Assembly: GCA_002367235.1 (NCBI GenBank)
Contig: DFBC01000133.1
Location: 1 to 24,448 of the forward strand
Reading direction: 5' to 3'
Source of the DNA: Cellvibrionales bacterium UBA3090
GTDB taxonomy: Bacteria > Pseudomonadota > Gammaproteobacteria > Pseudomonadales > Porticoccaceae
Length of the DNA: 24,448 nucleotides
The notes below the pieces were generated by a model. It was not told where the DNA came from, did not search any database, and saw only the letters and a list, made by a program, of their open reading frames with translations. Position 1 is the stretch's first letter, and the number at the start of each line of letters is the position of its first letter. The position numbers and the translations under genes are program-made. Positions 24,210 through 24,448 of this stretch are shown piece after piece.

Positions 24210-24448
24210 GTGGCAGAACATCTCAGCGATGAGGAACAACTAGAGAGCTTTAAGCGTTGGTGGAAAGAAAACGGAATTTTCACCATCGTGGCAATTGTGT
24301 TTGTTGCCGGTGGTTATTTTGGATGGGATTTCTGGAAAGACCATCAAAAGGAGCAAGCTGAAGCGGCATCTTCGCTCTATCAGAAAATGATGGTGGCCGC
24401 TGACGTTGAGCCAGGTAAGTACCCTAGTTCGCAACAACAGGCAATTAT
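24210..24448 (+). CDS. yfgM: YfgM-like membrane-anchored TPR protein, 5' part only
   Basis: Start of a YfgM (UPF0070) protein, a periplasmic TPR protein anchored in the inner membrane that in E. coli works with PpiD at the Sec translocon. About 79 residues are visible before the window ends. An acidic N-terminus (LSDEEQLESFKRWWKENG) is followed by a transmembrane segment (about 23-42) and the start of the helical periplasmic part (KEQAEAASSLYQKM), matching the family order. GTG at 24210 has GGGAG about 6 nt upstream. The position directly after hisS is conserved; bamB usually follows outside this window. Confidence 0.88.
   Translation, partial: MAEHLSDEEQLESFKRWWKENGIFTIVAIVFVAGGYFGWDFWKDHQKEQAEAASSLYQKMMVAADVEPGKYPSSQQQAI

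Noticed and set aside
1..24448. Defence system, mobile element, CRISPR array or novel multi-gene cluster
   Set aside because: Nearly all genes are recognisable core functions in familiar order; no repeats, transposase, integrase or unknown gene cluster was seen.

Overview
The window is a stretch of chromosomal core genome from a gammaproteobacterium of moderate GC content. Gene content and order point outside the enterics, towards Pseudomonas-like or marine lineages (Cellvibrionales- or Oceanospirillales-like; this placement is inference). Examples are ndk-rlmN-pilW-rodZ-ispG-hisS-yfgM in one run, a complete isc operon starting with iscR, and the truD/pcm/nlpD/rpoS stress block. No tRNA, rRNA, CRISPR array, insertion sequence, prophage or toxin-antitoxin module was seen.

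Layout. (1) 1-3356: a non-coding leader, then an orphan membrane-bound hybrid histidine kinase with four PAS-type regions. (2) 3417-4118, minus strand: a class I glutamine amidotransferase-like protein. (3) 4240-8929, plus: truD, pcm, a DUF368/PopT-type undecaprenyl-phosphate transporter, nlpD and rpoS. surE, which usually sits between truD and pcm, is absent, and a DUF368 gene sits between pcm and nlpD. A 14-bp-stem inverted repeat lies in the nlpD-rpoS interval. (4) 8964-9767, minus: suhB, convergent with rpoS across a hairpin and divergent from trmJ (9980-10744). (5) 10767-16335: two abutting IscR type-1-like operators overlapping a sigma70-like promoter, then iscR-iscS-iscU-iscA-hscB-hscA-fdx-iscX. 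(6) 16375-18306: a PAS-like/GGDEF/EAL protein 39 bp behind iscX, between the isc operon and ndk. (7) 18456-24448: ndk, rlmN, pilW, rodZ, ispG, hisS and the first part of yfgM, tightly packed.

How the genes work together. The isc operon builds Fe-S clusters, and IscR, itself a cluster protein, senses supply through the operators in front of its own gene. Two neighbours downstream, rlmN and ispG, encode 4Fe-4S enzymes. The truD-rpoS block combines RNA modification, protein repair, envelope lipid-carrier recycling, a septal amidase activator and the stationary-phase sigma factor. Several genes in it use TTG or GTG starts.

Assessment. I see no undescribed multi-gene system. The points most worth a second look are the rpoS-leader inverted repeat, the c-di-GMP gene attached to the isc operon, the DUF368 gene beside nlpD with loss of surE, and the tandem IscR sites. 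Start codons were chosen by eye from family alignment and ribosome binding sites.
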